Assembly: GCA_002428205.1 (NCBI GenBank)
Contig: DIUH01000244.1
Span: 144 to 7,507 of the forward strand
Direction of reading: 5' to 3'
DNA from: Planctomycetaceae bacterium UBA6163
Lineage (GTDB): Bacteria; Planctomycetota; Planctomycetia; Pirellulales; Pirellulaceae
Length of the DNA: 7,364 bases
Below the pieces are notes generated by a model. It had not been told where the DNA came from. It searched no databases and saw only the letters and a program-made list of their open reading frames with translations. Shown here piece by piece: positions 5,400 to 7,364 of the stretch (positions are counted from its first letter, which is position 1; every line of letters begins with the position of its first letter). Made by a program: the position numbers and the translations under genes.

Positions 5400-6752
5400 T
5401 TATTGGCAAACAACTTCGCAGTTCTGGCAGAAACTTTCGCCGAATCTTCTCAGGCGATCTTCGTCGAAATGGCTGCTGGCACCACGCATTGTAATCGTAA
5501 TGTTTCCATTCGCACCCGTGACGGTGATCGCTAGCGGTACTCCTGGCGGCCGCGGTGCGATACCGGCCACCCGATCGACCTTGGCTCCGTCGAGCATCCA
5601 CCTGCCAGCTTCCAACTTTACCCCGTGACGTCGACCCAATTGAAAGTTTGACAAACATGTCAGCGTTGCGGTCGGTGTAAAGCGTCCCGAGCGTTCGATC
5701 TGATTCAACGCAAACGGGATCTTCTCTACCAACTCGACTCCCCTCATCAACTCCGCCGCTGCGCCACGTTTGCGGACGTATCGCAGTTGTTCGGCGACCG
5801 ATTCTAACAAGTCGACAGGAGTTGCCCAATCGCTCGCACGACGTCGAACGTAGGCAAATCCGACGCGGTTGGATGCTGGCGAACGTCGGTCGGCCCAGGT
5901 TCGAAGGTCTACGGGATTCAGAATGTTGAAGTAGACGCCGCTGGGGCAAGGTTGCGAACATCGCTTAAGCATTAAGAAAGTTGCCGCCGTCATCACGTCG
6001 TTCATCACGTGTTTCGACCGAACCAGAAACCGATCGATCGATTTCACCTGTTCTGAATCCAAGATGAACTGTGCAACTAAATCTTTATGGACCGAATCGG
6101 ATGGATCCAAGTCGGCTTGTGGCCGGACCGGTTCGATGCGATGGTTACGGCCTTTTATCGTGACCCACAGGTTTCTCAAGCCTTCGCGAATCCCGATCGG
6201 CGGTTCACCCGATGGAGTCTCAAAGTGCCCTCGTCGGCTCAACGCGTTTTGGTCCACGATACGTTCTTTCGTCTCGCCCGACTTCAACGCCGCGTAGGTC
6301 ATGGTTACATCGCGATAAAACCTGGCCCCGCCTTGGCCGTCCGTACAGGCGTGGTGATACTCAAACCGCACCCGCGATCGCCCGTTGGCTGATGTGAAAA
6401 GACGGACTGCCAGACCGGCCTGCGACCGAATCGAAATCGCTGCCGGTGGTTCAAGAAAGGAACATCCAGGCGATGGCGTTTCAAGGGTGTCGACCACAGC
6501 ATGTTGAAAAATAGGAGGCGTTTGAATCGCTTGCCAAACCAAACCGTTATGCCCATGCTGCACACAGCTTCTCAGCAGCGGATGCAGCGGCAATACAGAC
6601 TCAACCGCCCGTTTCAATACATCCGCATCGAGGATTCCATCAAAGTCGGCTTCCGCCGAAAATACGGGTAAGCCGCCATTAGCTTCCGAACGATCAAAGA
6701 AACGTTCGACGGCCACTAACTTAAGCCAATGCGGGTCGATCGGCTCAGACAC
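5400..6752 (-). CDS. Stand-alone condensation/PapA-type acyltransferase
   Basis: This 450-residue protein has the layout of the condensation-domain superfamily (NRPS C domains, PapA, wax ester synthase and alcohol acetyltransferase relatives). The N-terminal lobe includes VERFFDR and VLPLHPLLRS, a position usual for the family. The catalytic HHxxxDG motif is HHACTDG at residues 133-139, with His134 as the expected general base. The C-terminal lobe has HVMNDVMTAATFLMLKR (249-265), similar to the family's NDVxLAA helix, and LSNFQLG near 368-373 in the region of the DFGWG/SN loop. Such enzymes move an acyl group from a CoA or carrier-protein thioester to an alcohol or amine. The acceptor cannot be told. 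Start is GTG at 6752, overlapping the SDR stop by 8 bp, with GGGGTG 7 bp upstream; an in-frame TGA at 6759-6761 rules out a longer product. The C-terminus is Cys-rich (FCQNCEVVC). With the FabL-like neighbour it suggests an acyl-chain assembly or lipid-tailoring pathway. Confidence 0.83.
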   Translation of the reverse strand: MSEPIDPHWLKLVAVERFFDRSEANGGLPVFSAEADFDGILDADVLKRAVESVLPLHPLLRSCVQHGHNGLVWQAIQTPPIFQHAVVDTLETPSPGCSFLEPPAAISIRSQAGLAVRLFTSANGRSRVRFEYHHACTDGQGGARFYRDVTMTYAALKSGETKERIVDQNALSRRGHFETPSGEPPIGIREGLRNLWVTIKGRNHRIEPVRPQADLDPSDSVHKDLVAQFILDSEQVKSIDRFLVRSKHVMNDVMTAATFLMLKRCSQPCPSGVYFNILNPVDLRTWADRRSPASNRVGFAYVRRRASDWATPVDLLESVAEQLRYVRKRGAAAELMRGVELVEKIPFALNQIERSGRFTPTATLTCLSNFQLGRRHGVKLEAGRWMLDGAKVDRVAGIAPRPPGVPLAITVTGANGNITITMRGASSHFDEDRLRRFGESFCQNCEVVCQ

Positions 6753-7364
6753 GAATGCTCACCCCACCGTCAACCACTAACGTTTGACCTTGAATCAAGT
6801 CGCTTAAAGGGCTGGCCAAAAAAGCGACAACGTCGGCAACATCGCTCGCCGTTAACGTCCGGTCACCCAGCATCATTCGCGCCTGTGCGGCTTTCATAAT
6901 GTTGTCAACATCAGGCATCGTTGCTACGGCGTCAGTCGCAACGATACCAGGTAACACGCAATTGAAGTTGATTCCGCGCGGACCATACTCCAACGCCAGA
7001 TGACGAATCAGGCTTTCCAAAGCCGCCTTGGAAGCCCCGATCGCGGCATAGTTAGGCACCGCCCACATCGACCCATGGCTAGAAACTGCAATGACTTTCC
7101 CTTGATACGATGACTTGGCCAACGAATCGGCCGCTGCTTGCACCAGCCAAAGAACGGCCGCCGAGTTTGTCCGAATCGTCGCCTCGAAAGACGCTGGCGT
7201 CAAATCGCTTGCCGAACGAAATCCGCCGGCCGCGACATTGCTGACAACGATATCGATCGCTTCAAAACGTTCCTCCACCGCTTGTACCATCGCCACCGCG
7301 TCATCACGCTGCGCCACATCAGCCCGCACCGCGAACGAGCGCCGGCCGAGTCCGTGAATCGATC
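6745..7364 (-). CDS. SDR-family oxidoreductase, FabL-type enoyl-ACP reductase-like (N-terminus outside window)
   Basis: The frame stays open to the right edge, and sequence upstream of the GTG at 7329 (HGLGRRSFA before VRADVAQRDD) fits the SDR fold, so the start and the TGxxxGxG cofactor loop lie outside. Visible motifs: RADVAQ (cofactor-side Asp), SNVAAGG in place of the usual NNAG, TNSAAVLW, AVSSHGS, NYAAIGASKAALESL, and the C-terminal DLIQGQTLVVDGG. The active-site pair is Tyr (7048-7050) and Lys (7027-7029) spaced Y-x6-K, not the classical Y-x3-K. This spacing, SNVAAGG and the C-terminal pattern all resemble B. subtilis FabL (enoyl-ACP reductase III), which reduces enoyl-ACP with NADPH in fatty acid elongation. 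The 8-bp overlap with the acyltransferase gene suggests linked expression and function. Another SDR acting on carrier-bound or lipid substrates is possible; specificity is an inference. Confidence 0.85.
   Translation of the reverse strand, partial: SIHGLGRRSFAVRADVAQRDDAVAMVQAVEERFEAIDIVVSNVAAGGFRSASDLTPASFEATIRTNSAAVLWLVQAAADSLAKSSYQGKVIAVSSHGSMWAVPNYAAIGASKAALESLIRHLALEYGPRGINFNCVLPGIVATDAVATMPDVDNIMKAAQARMMLGDRTLTASDVADVVAFLASPLSDLIQGQTLVVDGGVSIRV
6760..6765 (-). promoter_or_regulatory. Candidate ribosome binding site for the GTG-started acyltransferase
   Basis: GGGGTG on the minus strand, 7 bp before the GTG at 6752 and inside the 3' end of the SDR gene. It is the best Shine-Dalgarno-like match among the intact genes and supports the GTG start. 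Confidence 0.45.

Noticed and set aside
5383..5961. Minus-strand 192-codon ORF
   Set aside because: It is the shifted frame of the acyltransferase gene, with the Arg/Ser-rich composition expected of a shadow.

Overview
The window reads as chromosomal DNA of a planctomycete, most likely Rhodopirellula or a relative. This rests on the style of the proteins (an exported tandem-domain cyanophycinase, single-pass anchored proteins with acidic linkers, a condensation-type acyltransferase next to an SDR), weak Shine-Dalgarno sites, and moderate GC with many CGATCG palindromes. It is an inference from content, not a marker-gene assignment.

Right part (about 2334-7364, minus strand): four well-formed genes run in one direction with tight spacing. 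In transcription order they are an SDR oxidoreductase of the FabL (enoyl-ACP reductase) type, whose N-terminus lies beyond the right edge; a stand-alone condensation/PapA-type acyltransferase, whose GTG start overlaps the SDR stop by 8 bp; a membrane-anchored protein of unknown function 22 bp downstream; and, after a 68-bp gap, an exported protein with two complete cyanophycinase (peptidase S51) domains. The first two look like a coupled acyl-chain/lipid-modification module. The last two act outside the cytoplasmic membrane, and their link to the acyl chemistry is only positional.

Left part (1-2333): this is accessory or decaying DNA. At the left edge, on the plus strand, is the C-terminal half of an Rpn-family (recombination-promoting nuclease/putative transposase) protein. 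Its stop codon overlaps, in a shared CTAG, the stop of a convergent minus-strand fragment that keeps only the N-terminal ~80 residues of a polysaccharide pyruvyl transferase-type protein. Further right, all on the minus strand, are a small putative lipoprotein, an unrecognised protein with a zincin-like but altered HENNR motif and no good start codon, and a Pro/Ser-rich ORF built on six 24-bp tandem repeats.

The two parts differ in composition. By my hand scan CGATCG occurs 21 times between 2366 and 7259, but not once between 439 and 2365. This fits foreign or relaxed-selection origin for the left block. No RNA genes, CRISPR array, complete insertion sequence or convincing terminator were found.
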